From Larimichthys crocea (lineage: Eukaryota > Chordata > Actinopteri > Sciaenidae), in NCBI RefSeq assembly GCF_000972845.2, contig NC_040018.1, forward strand, positions 5,463,443 to 5,527,442: a DNA stretch of 64,000 bases, written 5' to 3'. Below the pieces are notes generated by a model, which worked only from the letters and a program-made list of their open reading frames with translations, was not told the DNA's origin and searched no databases. The position numbers and the translations under genes were made by a program. Every line of letters starts with the position of its first letter. Within the stretch, counting starts at the first letter, position 1. Of this stretch, positions 8,468 to 19,665 are shown piece by piece.

Positions 8468-11400
8468 AAATAGCGTATGTATTCTCTCTCAAGTTAAAAA
8501 AAATAATACACTTCAACAGGGAAGATGCCTTTGTACTGTAGACACCCTCAGATTCTCATTTTCCCAGCGTGTGTTGACAGTTTATACTGTACAACACAGC
8601 CACATTCGCAAAGGACATCTACAGTATGAGATCACAGTAATGACTGTCCATAATCTGGAACAAATCCTCTGACCATCAGAGTAGAGGTTTGCATGCCGTT
8701 TCAACCAGGAGATGTTCAAGGATAGAAGATCAAGGCCGAAATATCGTACACCGGAGTCATGTGTCCTTCTTTTGTCCTTAAACACAACACTCCTTCAACA
8801 TACTGGACAATTGCCAAAGCACTGAGCTGAATAACACAATGTTACTTCTTTTTCTTTTTTCTTTCTGAACAGAAACACGCTTTTTTGGTTTTCTCAACAT
8901 TCCTGAACTTAAGCACAAAATAAAATCCAAAAAATGATTTGCTGTAAAATGAACCGCATTATTAACTTGTTTGTTATTGGTGGACTCTTGGAGCATTAAA
9001 TAAACCGAAAAAATTAATATGGATATGGAGACCCACACACAGCTGGCACAAAACTCAATGTTCTGGTAAACATTCCCAGCAGTTGGTTTAAATTTGACGC
9101 AGTGTTTACCAGATTATGCAGCGGTTAGTTTGGTACACTGCCTTTCCCGGTTAGTGTGCAGAAGACAGTGAACATTTCATGCTGTGCACTGTATGTAGCA
9201 GCTTAAATTGAATGTCGGTTTGCATTATGTAGCACAGAAACTGTCTGGGATGTGTGCACAAAACACAGCTGCACCCGTAAAACGCAGAGTAAACACTTTT
9301 TTGGAGTGACATTGGTAAACACTCAGCACCGGGTGTTGCATTTAAGATTTAGACGACGAAACGGGACAGATTCCTAAAGATAGATGGGACAGGATGAACT
9401 GTTGGTACCAGTTTGTCACAGAAAATATTAAATTATTGTGCGATTAGACCCAAAAATGAGTTTTAGGATCACATGAAGAGACTAGCTGTGTTAAAATGAA
9501 TTTAGGGAAACTGTAGCAACACTGTAGATCTGATAAATGAGCAGGTGTACCCTGAGTACTGATCAAAATAATGTCTGTCCTTAACACTGATACAAATGTC
9601 AGTACATTTGTATATAAAAATGTATTCATAATATATATTTTGTTCCACATTTTTGGATTCTTGTCAACCTTGACTCTAAATTTCCATTTGTCAAATGGCG
9701 TCACTGCAGATAACTGTGCGTTCAAAAAACTTGAGGCAAAGACTTCCATTGATTTCAATGCAATGACCACTTGTTTACCCATAAGATATCAGCCCTGTGA
9801 AAGGAGCATCACACACCCGGGCTCATCAGTATTGGTGACCGGATGTCCATTGTGATGCAGAGCACAAACCTTTGATCCTCCTCTGTGCCAAAGGCTTGGA
9901 GGCAAACTCCCTCTCTCCTTTTCCCTCCCTCTCTCTCTTTGCCTGTGCTTTCTCCATCATCCACCTCTTTCTTTCTTACAGAGATCTCAGGGGGATTGTT
10001 CCTTTGGTTCAATGCTCACTCTCTGTTTTTCACTTTACCTCTGAATCTTCGAGATGTGCCCGGCATACTTTTAATTTTAATTTAAAAATCTAAAAAAAAA
10101 AGGCAGCAAAGCTGGGCTCGAGCACATGCACGTGAGCTCTTTCGGCAATTAAAAGAATAACCTGATATTTTGTGAATCATGTTTAATGGTTTCCTGTCTG
10201 AGAGTTCAGAGATCGACGCCGCTGTCATGTCTGTATGTTAAATATGAAGCTGCACTCAGCAGCTGGCTGGCTGCACAAAGACCGCAAAAGAATTAACCAC
10301 CACCTCCACTCCGTCTGGCTCTATCAAAATCCACCTATGAGCACCTCTAAAGCTCAATATTTAAGACATTACAACTCATCTGCTTAATCTCTACAAAAAC
10401 TGAAGCGTAAAAACATTAATTCACCATTTTCCCAGGGGTATTTTCTTGGCTAGCCCTCCCCCGTTTCCAGTCTTTGTGCTACCTCTAAGCCAATTGGCTG
10501 CTGGTTGTAGCTTCATATTTAATAAGCAGACAGCGGGTGGTATCAATCGTCTCATCTCACTCTCTAACATTTTCTTTGTGAAATACTGTTGGGCAAACTA
10601 TTCTTTGAAAAGCAAATGGAACACGGTCGTAGAGGCTGTTGTATGTCTTTCAGCCTTTAACCTGTCCATGGTACCAGTAAATCTCTCTTTATGGGCTTTA
10701 ATGCATTCAAGCATGCATCAGCAACTCCAGCTCCAGCTGAAAGCTAAAACTGGATTGTGTTTTTGCTGTGTCATTTATATCTCATTTACTTACTGTAAAA
10801 TAATGAGAGCTAACGTAATTGGACAGCTCATCAATTGTGCTACGTCTGAGTGATGTCCTCACCTTTTGAACTGACGCTCTTAGTTTAACTTCATTTGGCT
10901 TCTTATGCTGGACAGTTTGCTCGTAATGGTGCCCTTCTTCCACGTGTCTGTCCCTCCTTCCCCTTGCACACAGTCTGCAGCCTGCTTCCCATGTGTCGGT
11001 GTGTCTCTGGGCCCTCGCTGAGCTTCTCCCGTGTCCCAGGGCTGAACATATGGTTCACAAGCCCCTGAAAGAAAGTACAGAAAATCCCTCTCTCTCCATG
11101 TCTCTCCCTCCCTTTCTATTCTCATCCCTTCATAATGTGACCTTAATAGTCTGACCCTGTGTAACTGCATGACAAGAGAAGGAAGATATTTTCTTCGATG
11201 TGCCCGCTGTTTACTGAGCTGAGCTGACAGGACACATCCGCTCACTAAGACTACTCGTTAGTGAGCAGAAGCTGCTGGAAGAGGATATTCAGGAATAAAG
11301 TGATCATATGAACAAAGGAAAGTCAGGGGATGAATATCTGCTGTTAGCACTTCACACGTTTTTGTTTTTGTGTCTGCGTGTGTGTGTGTTTGCATCTGGT

Positions 11401-12435
11401 CTAGCTACTCGGTGGGACGCAGTCTAGTTGTGATATGAAAGGCTCAAAGATCTGAACAAATCATGTGAGTTATGACACTCAAACGTGTCATTGTCAGTGC
11501 TGTAGCCAAAGCGGACAGCGTGTATATGTGATGTAACGCGCATTTCCACGTCCTGAAAAATCGCATATTGTCTTTGACTCCCTCAACACGTCACCTCTGC
11601 GGATGATGATTTGCGACGGCGTTTGCCTCCGAGCAGCATGGATGATTCAATCGGTTGTTGCTCAGGTGACTTCTTTTTTTTTTCTCCCCCCCTTTCACCG
11701 AGCTGTCAGTGAGATGCAATCAAAACTATTCATGTGAAAATCACGAGCTCGTTTTGTTCGGGCTTCTTTTTTTTTCTGCGCAGTTTGTCCAAGTTTTTGT
11801 TTGATTGCTGGTCAAATGGCAGGCAGGAAGAAGGCGGGGAGGGGGGTGGGGGTGGCGTTTGGGCTTTTTGCTTTAGAGGCGATATGGGCAGCTTAATTGA
11901 AGCTGTCAGCAGGTCAGCGTAAGAGAGGCGTAGCAACCAGGTCGTTATGTAGTTAGAGCGCCATGATAGTTTTAATAGGCAGAACAGCTTTGAAATGAAA
12001 CGTTCAAACATGAAATATTCTCTGTAACACGCAAACAGGAACAGTTCTCCTTGTGGGTGATCATATTTTGTGGTCGGATTAAATTCAAATCCCAATTTCA
12101 ATTCATATTTGTGACATTAAACCGCTCAACACACACTAAAGATTAGTCGGTGTCTGTCACTGCATTGTTGCTGGATACGTTTAATGTTGCACGAAGCATG
12201 CTCCTGGCACATCTCTGAAATGAATATGAAACATGCTAACTTGTAATATGATTGTAATAAATTATTTTTTCATATCTAACATTTAATACATTAAAGCATT
12301 CAATCTTACAGCGTGTATGTAAGTTTATTTTTAAATAAGCAAGGGGTGGGGCGGGGGCTGGAAATGACAGTGTGTCCCTTAAAAGCTGGGAGCTACAGCT
12401 GCAACTGGCAAGCATAGGTTACTCTGGCTCTGTTG
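8468..12435. other. Gene-free flank downstream of chst1
   Basis: No coding sequence supported. Two short motifs recur around 9060-9330: TGGTAAACA at 9064 with GGTAAACAC at 9313, and GTGTTTACCAG near 9102 in the reverse sense. That is too little to name an element. Open frames of 60-135 codons at 9444-12101 overlap on both strands and have pyrimidine-rich bias, so none is called. Confidence 0.55.

Positions 12436-12500
<65 letters not shown>
12436..12500. repeat. Compound (CT)n-(AC)n microsatellite
   Basis: About seven CT units (12436-12450) are followed by 25 uninterrupted AC units (12451-12500), the longest perfect dinucleotide array in the window. Confidence 0.97.
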
Positions 12501-12502
<2 letters not shown>

Positions 12503-12634
12503 TCAAACTGAGGAGCCATTGATGGGTAATTCCCCCGTGGAAATGTGGGTATAGGTGAGTGAGAGGATGTGTGTGTGCACGCAGTGTTTAGTCGGGCCAG
12601 TTGGTGCGGCTTACGTCACTGTGGTCAGCTGTGG

Positions 12635-12663
12635 CTCTCTCTCTCTTTCCCTCTCTCTCTCTC

Positions 12664-12694
<31 letters not shown>

Positions 12695-12695
12695 C
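12635..12695. repeat. (CT)n microsatellite, slightly interrupted
   Basis: A 60-base pyrimidine tract of CT units broken by TTCC and CC interruptions, 134 bp after the AC array. Confidence 0.95.
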
Positions 12696-13487
12696 GCTGG
12701 CCTGAAAAGCTGAAATGAGATTAGCACACAAGCAAACAAGTGCGAGCAGTCATGAGCTAAAAATGAAAGCACGGGGAGGAGAGGAAACATGGAAATATCT
12801 CAATTTTGACGCTGTGTGACATTTCTTGTTTTTGATTCACTAATATAAGACTGGCCGTGGATACCTTGGGCAATACTACCAGCACAACATGACTAAACCT
12901 GGGCGGCGTGGTATGTGCATGTGTCTGACCAAGGCTATAAATCCTGATCAAACTCGAGACTACCAAGCACACATTTGTTTTCTCAGACACTGAGGCTGTA
13001 AATCAGAGCTCTAAGGGTGCAGTGATGGAGCGGTGAATGAAGGCAGTGAAGTAGGTCTGAATACATAAATATTATTCCATCTGATACTGAATTACTGTAT
13101 GTAATGGAACAGTCTTCCATTTAATCTATTTTTGATCGTACATCTCATCTACATATGGGACGAGAGCACGAGAGCATCTCTCATAAATCCTAACTGAGCC
13201 CTCGTCATGGGGATTTATCTGCAAGCCCGTGCAGCCCGGCATGTATATTTTAGCCTTGTCTTTGCATCAAAGCTTTTTGTCAGGTGTGTGCGTCGGAGGG
13301 GGGGGACGTTTCCTGACATGTCTAGAATCCTGACTTGTTCTTCTCTACTGTGTCACTTCTGGAGGAAACAGCGGGCACAAATGGTGTCCACTCCGTGTGT
13401 TTGATTGTCATGGAGTAGTCGGCTAAATATGGGGGCTTCAGTTTATTCAGACTGATATTTCATTTGTCAAAGTGGCAACCTCTAAGG

Positions 13488-13831
13488 CAGTGGTTCTTAA
13501 CCTTGTTGGAGGTACCGAACCCCACCAGTTTCATATGCTCATTCACTGAACCCTTCTTTAGTAAAAAATAAAATATGATTTTTTTACTGGTGCACAAAAT
13601 GAACCGTGCATTAACATCACCTTGTTCAAATAACAAAACCAACACAGTGCATGAACTCACAACAGTCTGTTCCTTTTCTTAGTTTTTATGTCCAGCATCC
13701 TCAAACGATTGCTCACAAAGATATGTTGTAACAAATGGTATAAAAAATTCCAGGGCTGAAGCTCCACCGAACCCCTGAGACCGACTCACCGAACCCCTAG
13801 GGTTCGATCGAACCCAGGTTAAGAACCACTG
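13488..13831. mobile_element. hAT-type MITE with 8-bp target duplication
   Basis: The 344-bp element starts CAGTGGTTCTTAACC and ends GGTTAAGAACCACTG, a perfect 15-bp terminal inverted repeat. Flanking 8-mers CTCTAAGG (13480-13487) and TTCTAAGG (13832-13839) match at 7 of 8 bases, the duplication length expected of hAT transposases. Subterminal GAACCCC-like motifs recur at both ends. It carries no transposase frame and must have been mobilised in trans. Confidence 0.93.
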
Positions 13832-14742
13832 TTCTAAGGCCTTTAAGCTGGTCATAAGTACAACACTTGATATAAAAAAAAACAAATTATAACATCCCAG
13901 ATTAGTCAATTATAAGATGCAGTTATGCAAGTCCATACTGTACAATTTACTAATTGGTCAAATAAAATAAATCTTTAGTTTCTCTCTTTAGGATTTTCAT
14001 CTTGTTGGATGTGAAGGGAATTTTTGTTTTTTGTTGATAGGATATTAGAACGGACCCATGAGAATACCAATTTTATTAATCTACATAAAATGTGTTTCTT
14101 TTTTATCTTTAATATCTGTACTGGTTCCCCACTTAAACCTTTTGATGAGGACTTTCTTATTTAATATTCAGTTTTCTTCAACTCTTTCTACCTAGGGTCT
14201 CCACCAAGAGAAATGATCAAAAACAAAAGATTAATATTTCTAGATGGATAACAACATTTTTGTAAGAGAACGTTATTAAGTTTTCTTCCCACGACCTGAG
14301 TTTACATACTCCGGAGAGCTCCTAAACACACTTTGCTGTCCAATGTTTTTAGCACCCCCTCATTAATTTGTTCTCATGGTGTAATCTGCTGCCTAGTTGA
14401 AATGTCTGTTAAGGAGCTAAAGGGAAATCAAGGACCTCACAGGCTTATTATTACATGAACACCTTAGCAAGATTATCTGTCAAGACCTGATTAAAATGCC
14501 TCTTTTCTTTTCCTAAGGAGACACTGATTAAACACTACTAAAAAAATCATACATTTATAGAAGATAAACATTTTTTTTCTTAAAAATTGTGCAAAACTAA
14601 GACAAAATACAGTAATTCCTTAATAAATATGACGTTGTTTTACAATATTGTTCTACTATCTTAAACAAAACTTAAAATGTATGCAAAATGACAATAATTA
14701 TCTGTTATTTATGTGTGACATTATAAAAATGTCAGTGTCCCT
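13832..14742. other. Intergenic A/T-rich DNA
   Basis: No gene seen. The stretch 14380-14520 has a more even base mix than its A/T-rich flanks and could be a conserved non-coding segment, but nothing in one sequence proves it. Confidence 0.4.
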
Positions 14743-14850
14743 TCCCAGCTCCCCAGGTCCATCCTATGTTGTCCTTGAGCATGATATTGAACCTATGATA
14801 CCAGTGAATGTGAATGTTTTGTAAAATCTCAGTGTGGTGATGCATAATAA
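14743..14850 (+). repeat. Degenerate short interspersed repeat
   Basis: Phrases such as CCTTGAGCATGATATTGAACC, followed by a GTGAATGTGAATG stretch, resemble the middle of the element at 19488-19665 (AACAAGATACTGAACCCC, then GTGTGTGAGTATGAATG). It looks like an older, truncated copy of that common fish repeat. Confidence 0.5.
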
Positions 14851-16149
14851 CTACGAAATAATGTTTTTTTCTCAGCAAAATCTTGAGTGAAAGTTATTTG
14901 AATTCTGGTAATTTACTTTATTTTACGTATCTTTACAGTGTAGTTGAGATATTGTACTACTGGCATTGAGCCTCATTCTATAATGCACTGGATGGTTATC
15001 TATGCCTTCCTTTGCTTTAAATCATAGATTATGTTGTTATGTTCAGAAGTGTAATATAGCCTTATATTATATTTTCAGTAAATGGCACCCATATCATTTT
15101 TTTTTTCACAATTTCAGACTATATTTTGTTTCTCGGCTGTCTGGCAGTTTGTGTGATATATATATAAGATGTCTGATTTTCTGACTCCTTGCCCCCATCA
15201 GATTTATTTTGTACTATGTCAGCACTTTCCTAAATGTCAGCAATTAAGCTGAGTGTGATTTTGATTTTATTACAGATATAAACGATGACCAGAATTTCCC
15301 GTAATGGTTCAGAAAAGCTTGCTGTCGCAGCTTTCTGCAATTACATGAACATAAAGAGCAGCCAGTGTCCTGATTTGATTTTTAGCCGTCAAAAGACCCT
15401 TACATGAGGGACATCAATACCCTGATTTGATTATAAGTCAATCACACATCCAGCCAAAGAGGTTGAATCAAGCAAACATGCCCTGAAAAGAGCTGCAGGT
15501 TGATGGAAATATTACTTTAATTACACCACCAGCAGCTTGACACCAGGTAGAGAAGACCAATGGATTCATTTTATTTGCACTTAATTTGCACCCTGCCTGT
15601 ATTAGAAGCATCTTTCTTCCCACTCACCCTTAAAAGCAGCTTTCTCTGTGATACAGAGCTTTAGACAGTTTTGTAATGATAATAAAAAAATAATAATAAT
15701 GACTCCCCCCAAGAGGAAACTGGTGCCCTTGTGCAGTAGGTGCAGGTTTGCCGTGAGCGAATATTATGCCACCTTAAATAAGCCAAAAGGAGCAAATGAT
15801 GTTAAACCTCAAGAGGAAATAACACATCTGCTTAACATATGTGCTTCTGGTCCAGGGAGAACTGATGGGCAATGTAGGAAATGGTTTAAGCCAAACATAA
15901 AATACCTTATGGCACATGTGAGATTTTATACTGTGTCTTAATTACTTACTTACTTATTATTATATAGTTTTGGTGAATTATGTCACAGTCTACATATCTT
16001 TGACAAAACTGGGGTTTGCAATGCTAAGCTTGACATGAGCCCAAATATTGTCAATTCTTCTGTTTTCAATCTCCATTTAATCTCAGCAAACACAATAATT
16101 GGATATCTGTGCAATTGATATCATTGTGTTTTGGTGACTTGCAAGAATA
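14851..16149. other. Intergenic DNA with one 97-codon open frame, not called
   Basis: The plus-strand frame 15648-15941 is the only open frame of note. Its product has a PPKRK stretch and several Cys residues but matches no family I know. A run of Ile and Met from an AAT repeat lies before it. Positions 15280-15540 have mixed composition with TGATTTGATT repeated at 15371 and 15423. Confidence 0.4.
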
Positions 16150-16370
16150 AGATGAAGAAGAAGATTAACTTTACTCATCCCTCAATGGGAGAATTCTATA
16201 TGTTTACATATAGACATAATGTGGTGAGATGTTGGAGTGATGGGTAGCCACGTAGCGGCGTGCAGGGAAGAGTCAGGGGTGTGGTACGATGCTCAAGTGC
16301 ATGTTAGCAGTGCCAAGGAGGTGAACTGGCAACTCTTCAGTGAAACAAAAATCAAAACTAAAACTATCTG
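16150..16370 (-). repeat. Degenerate retroelement 3' end-like repeat
   Basis: The stretch begins GAAGAAGATTAACTTTACTC, then ATCCCTCAATGGGAGAATTC, and later contains GCCAAGGAGGTGAACTGGCA. These phrases are typical of a dispersed teleost repeat that carries a 'TTTATTAATCCC...GGGAAATTC' head and a 'gtgacaaggagatgaactggca' tail. The orientation and exact class are uncertain. Confidence 0.45.
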
Positions 16371-17984
16371 AAACAATATTAAAACATTAATATATAACAT
16401 AATAATATACATGGTAAGTTATAGTCTTGCACGATGCACGAGGCTGCATGACGTTAAATCAATTGTTTTCATTAAGTACAGTGTTTGTATTGTAATAAAT
16501 ATTCTAAACTTTTTAAATTATGTCCTCCCTCCCAATTAAATAACAAAAAACTAACAGTGAAACTAATAAAAGCTCAATTGAAACCAAACATTTTGATATA
16601 ATACAAATTAAAGTCAGAAAGAAAATACAACTAAACTGAATTGAAAAGAAATATTAAAAATTAAACAAAAATAAAAAATGCAAAAGCATAATAACTGCCT
16701 GCAAGGCACAAAGAAACTCAAGAGAGTTGAGGAGAACGGCATCGATACAACAATAAATAAGAGCCTGTTGCGTTTTGTCTCGATTTCGTCAGCCTAATGT
16801 GGACTCCTTGACCTTTTGCCAGTCACCAGCGTTTTGTTACATTACAGGTCCTGGTCTGCAAGACAAACAAAAGCTATTTTTTTTCTCCCTTTTACATTAT
16901 TTAGTAGCCAGAATACACCTCTCCATCCTCCTCTCCCGTGTCCTGGATATTTTGTTAGAGTGGAGCTGTGACTCAACCCTGACCGGGCAGTAAAGCAGGG
17001 GTGTTGAGTCCTTGAAATGCAACGACTGTGTATGCCCGCTGGCAGTGTGTGCAGGAGCCTACGCACAACCGTGGCACTCTGTAGTAACAGTGTACATATA
17101 CTGTAAGGTAACATACATTCAGGCTTGTGCACGTTCACAGTCACTCACACACACATATGGCTCGAGGCAGACTGTGTCAGACTCGTTTTTCGAGTCAAAC
17201 CTTGATTGCCTCATTCACTGGGATTTTCAACACCAATTGACGATTTGTTGTGAAATATTTGAAGGGTACGTTTGATTTCGTCCATCTCTGCCTCTATATA
17301 TGATTTAAAAATGGTCCTAACCGCTGTCCAACATCTCTCAACAACTGCAGAAATATATAGTTACACAAAAGCTAGCCTTATTATATTCTAAGGTTGAATA
17401 TTTAATTGTCAGAATTTGTCAGAGGGGAAAAATAGTATTGTTCCCGTATTTAACGAGAATTGCCCTTGTACTTCTATATTATTGAATTGTGCAGTCACTC
17501 GTACTTTACCAGTTATGAGGATTCTACACAAGAAATCCAGAGCACTTTTTTCCCATGACATGCTCGATAAAATGGCAAGAGGAAATCTGCTCTGCAATTA
17601 CTGTTCACATACTCAAATGTCACAGGCCAGCGGATGAATTAAGGTTGAATTTCAGTGATATTCTGCTTTAATACCCCAGCCGCCAATGCCGTCCTCCCGA
17701 GTTTCTCTTTCTCGGATCAATTTGTCGTGGCTGCTTTATTGGCAAACACGGAGACAGATTTGGCAGGGAAATCCTGTTACATATATACCACGTGTCAAAC
17801 CTCCATTTTTGTCTGTTTTCAGGTCATTCCTGACAGCAACAGCTGTAGAGGGTGATATATTTAGAAGCTTGAGACAAGAGGAAAGGAAGCTTCTCTACTG
17901 ACGTGGGTTGCTCTGAATAAAGAGACAAATTAAATGTGCACGCTAGTCAGATGTTCATAGAAGAAACATTAGGGAAACATTGAG

Positions 17985-18115
17985 GCCTTGTGGTTAAACT
18001 CTGTGGGCTTTTAATGCCAATTAATCTGCCATCAATTACTTAATAATATCCTGATCTGTAAACCACAGTATTGTGACTAATCCTGCTGAATATAATCAGA
18101 TAGGCACAGGACCGG
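17985..18115. promoter_or_regulatory. Candidate conserved non-coding element (enhancer-like)
   Basis: The region packs homeodomain-type cores (CAATTAATCTG, ATCAATTACTTAATAATATCC) and GATA-like sites (CTGATCTG, AATCAGATAGG) in about 130 bp of non-repetitive sequence. Such clusters are common in developmental enhancers in gene deserts. There is no conservation evidence here, so this is inference. Confidence 0.25.
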
Positions 18116-18150
18116 TAAGATTTATTTTAGCTTTTCTGTGCCGCGGCTGA

Positions 18151-18270
18151 GCAGTGGTAGAAAGCACGAGTGCTCAAGTACTGTTCTGCAGTGCAATGTT
18201 GAGGTACTTCTACTTTACTACTATTTCTGCTATTTCTAGTACACTACGTTTATTTATAGGAAAATATTCT
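18151..18270 (+). repeat. Degenerate 'AGTGGT...CTCAAGTACT' fish repeat
   Basis: The phrases AGCAGTGGTAGAAAG, GCTCAAGTACTG, TTGAGGTACTTCTACTTTAC and AGTACACTACGTTTATTTAT occur in the order seen in a very common teleost interspersed repeat. The copy is short and decayed. Confidence 0.6.
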
Positions 18271-18649
18271 AGTTTTCACTCTCGGTCTCACAGCTGCTTT
18301 TCAGATGAAGATTTGTACGGTCGAACCAAGCGGAAACCTACGTATGAAGCCGATACGGAAGTACCAAAAACTGCAGTTCCTCAAATGGCCACTTGGAGTT
18401 GGCTACAAAATTAGTTGTCTCCATCAGCCTCCATGTTCAAATGTCCAACTTCACAGCAGAAATAAACATGTTGACAGCCTGGTACAAAAAACTGTTTTAG
18501 TCTCTATAGCTAATTTCCCCGGACAACTGTACTGAGGGTGAATTTATATAGAACTCGCCTGTTCAGATTATATTAAGGCTTAATATTAAGTTATGCTTAA
18601 TTTAAAGCGTAGCTGCTTTGATTGATACAGGTGAGTTGTTTGGCAGCCA

Positions 18650-18845
18650 GGCTTCGTTCAGCCTTCCTCAGATCCGTCCATGCTCCACATTTTTGCCCAT
18701 TTTTGGAGGGCAGAGGCAGGACTGCTAAGATGGCGAAGGCTAAAGCCACCACACTTCAGTTCACAACGACTCCTCAGGAATCTGTGGGTGACCACGAAGA
18801 CACTACATCCATGTTTCATACTGTCTATGATCCAAACATGTGACC
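18650..18845 (+). repeat. Degenerate interspersed repeat
   Basis: GGAGGGCAGAGGCAGGACTG, then CTAAGATGGCGAAGGCTAAA, then CTGTGGGTGACCACGAAGAC, ending CATACTGTCTATG, follow the order of a dispersed fish repeat often seen in introns. The open frames across it on both strands belong to the repeat and are not genes. Confidence 0.5.
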
Positions 18846-19487
18846 ACATACATCATACATCATCAGTTTATATATGATTAAAGTATAAATGTAATTGCTG
18901 AAAAGAGATCTACATTCATATTGCATTGATATTTTCCCGAGCCTGACTCTTCCTCTGAGCTCGGAGCTTCCTCAGTTTTAATGGAACAAAAAAGCAATGC
19001 ATGAAGCTTAAGTTGAGGTTTTTGTCAAGGTCAAGTATGAACTGTCAAAATCAACTACTGTATAAGGAGGACGGTTTCATAACCCGGGGTGTCAATCACC
19101 ATTCGACTTTAACCGTGAAACGGATAAGAGATTTTGATCAATAGACAGACGGGATGAGAATAATGGGTGAGGGATTTTGGAGATATAAAAAGAAGCAAAA
19201 CCACGATTTGGATTTGTGGACAAACACAAGGATTTGTCAGTTCTATAGCTGTCAATGCCAGTTATGCCTGTGTAATGTGGCCCATTTATGGGATCCTGGC
19301 TGCAGTATTCTGGACAATCTGGATTGGAGCAGAGAAGCATGACTAATACTATAACACAGTGAGATACAGTAATCTAGAAATAGAGTAGTTAATGCATGAA
19401 TGGTTCCATCGTGTAATTTTGACTCAGAAAAAGCTGAGTTTTATGGCGCTTCTGACAAAATATACATTTTATATTTCCTGCAGCTAA

Positions 19488-19665
19488 GGCTCAGGAGGTA
19501 CAGCAGGTTGTCTATTAATCCCAGGATTGGCAGTCCAATCCCCAGCTTCTCCTTTCCATGTTAAACAAGATACTGAACCCCAAGTTGCACCAAATGGGCC
19601 AACCAGTACCTTGTATGGCAGCTCATCAGTGTGTGAGTATGAATGAGAAGCAATATTGTAAAACA
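19488..19665 (+). repeat. SINE-like interspersed repeat
   Basis: GGCTCAGGAGGTACAGCAGG and GGCAGTCCAATCCCCAGC are spaced like the A- and B-box regions of a tRNA-derived head. They are followed by AACAAGATACTGAACCCCAA, GTTGCACCAAATGGG, CCTTGTATGGCAGCTCATCA and AATGAGAAGCAATATTG. This order is a familiar teleost repeat. A decayed relative lies at 14743-14850. Confidence 0.7.

Noticed and set aside
11730..12101. 123-codon minus-strand frame
   Set aside because: Pro-rich and Lys-rich runs come from local homopolymers; no domain seen.
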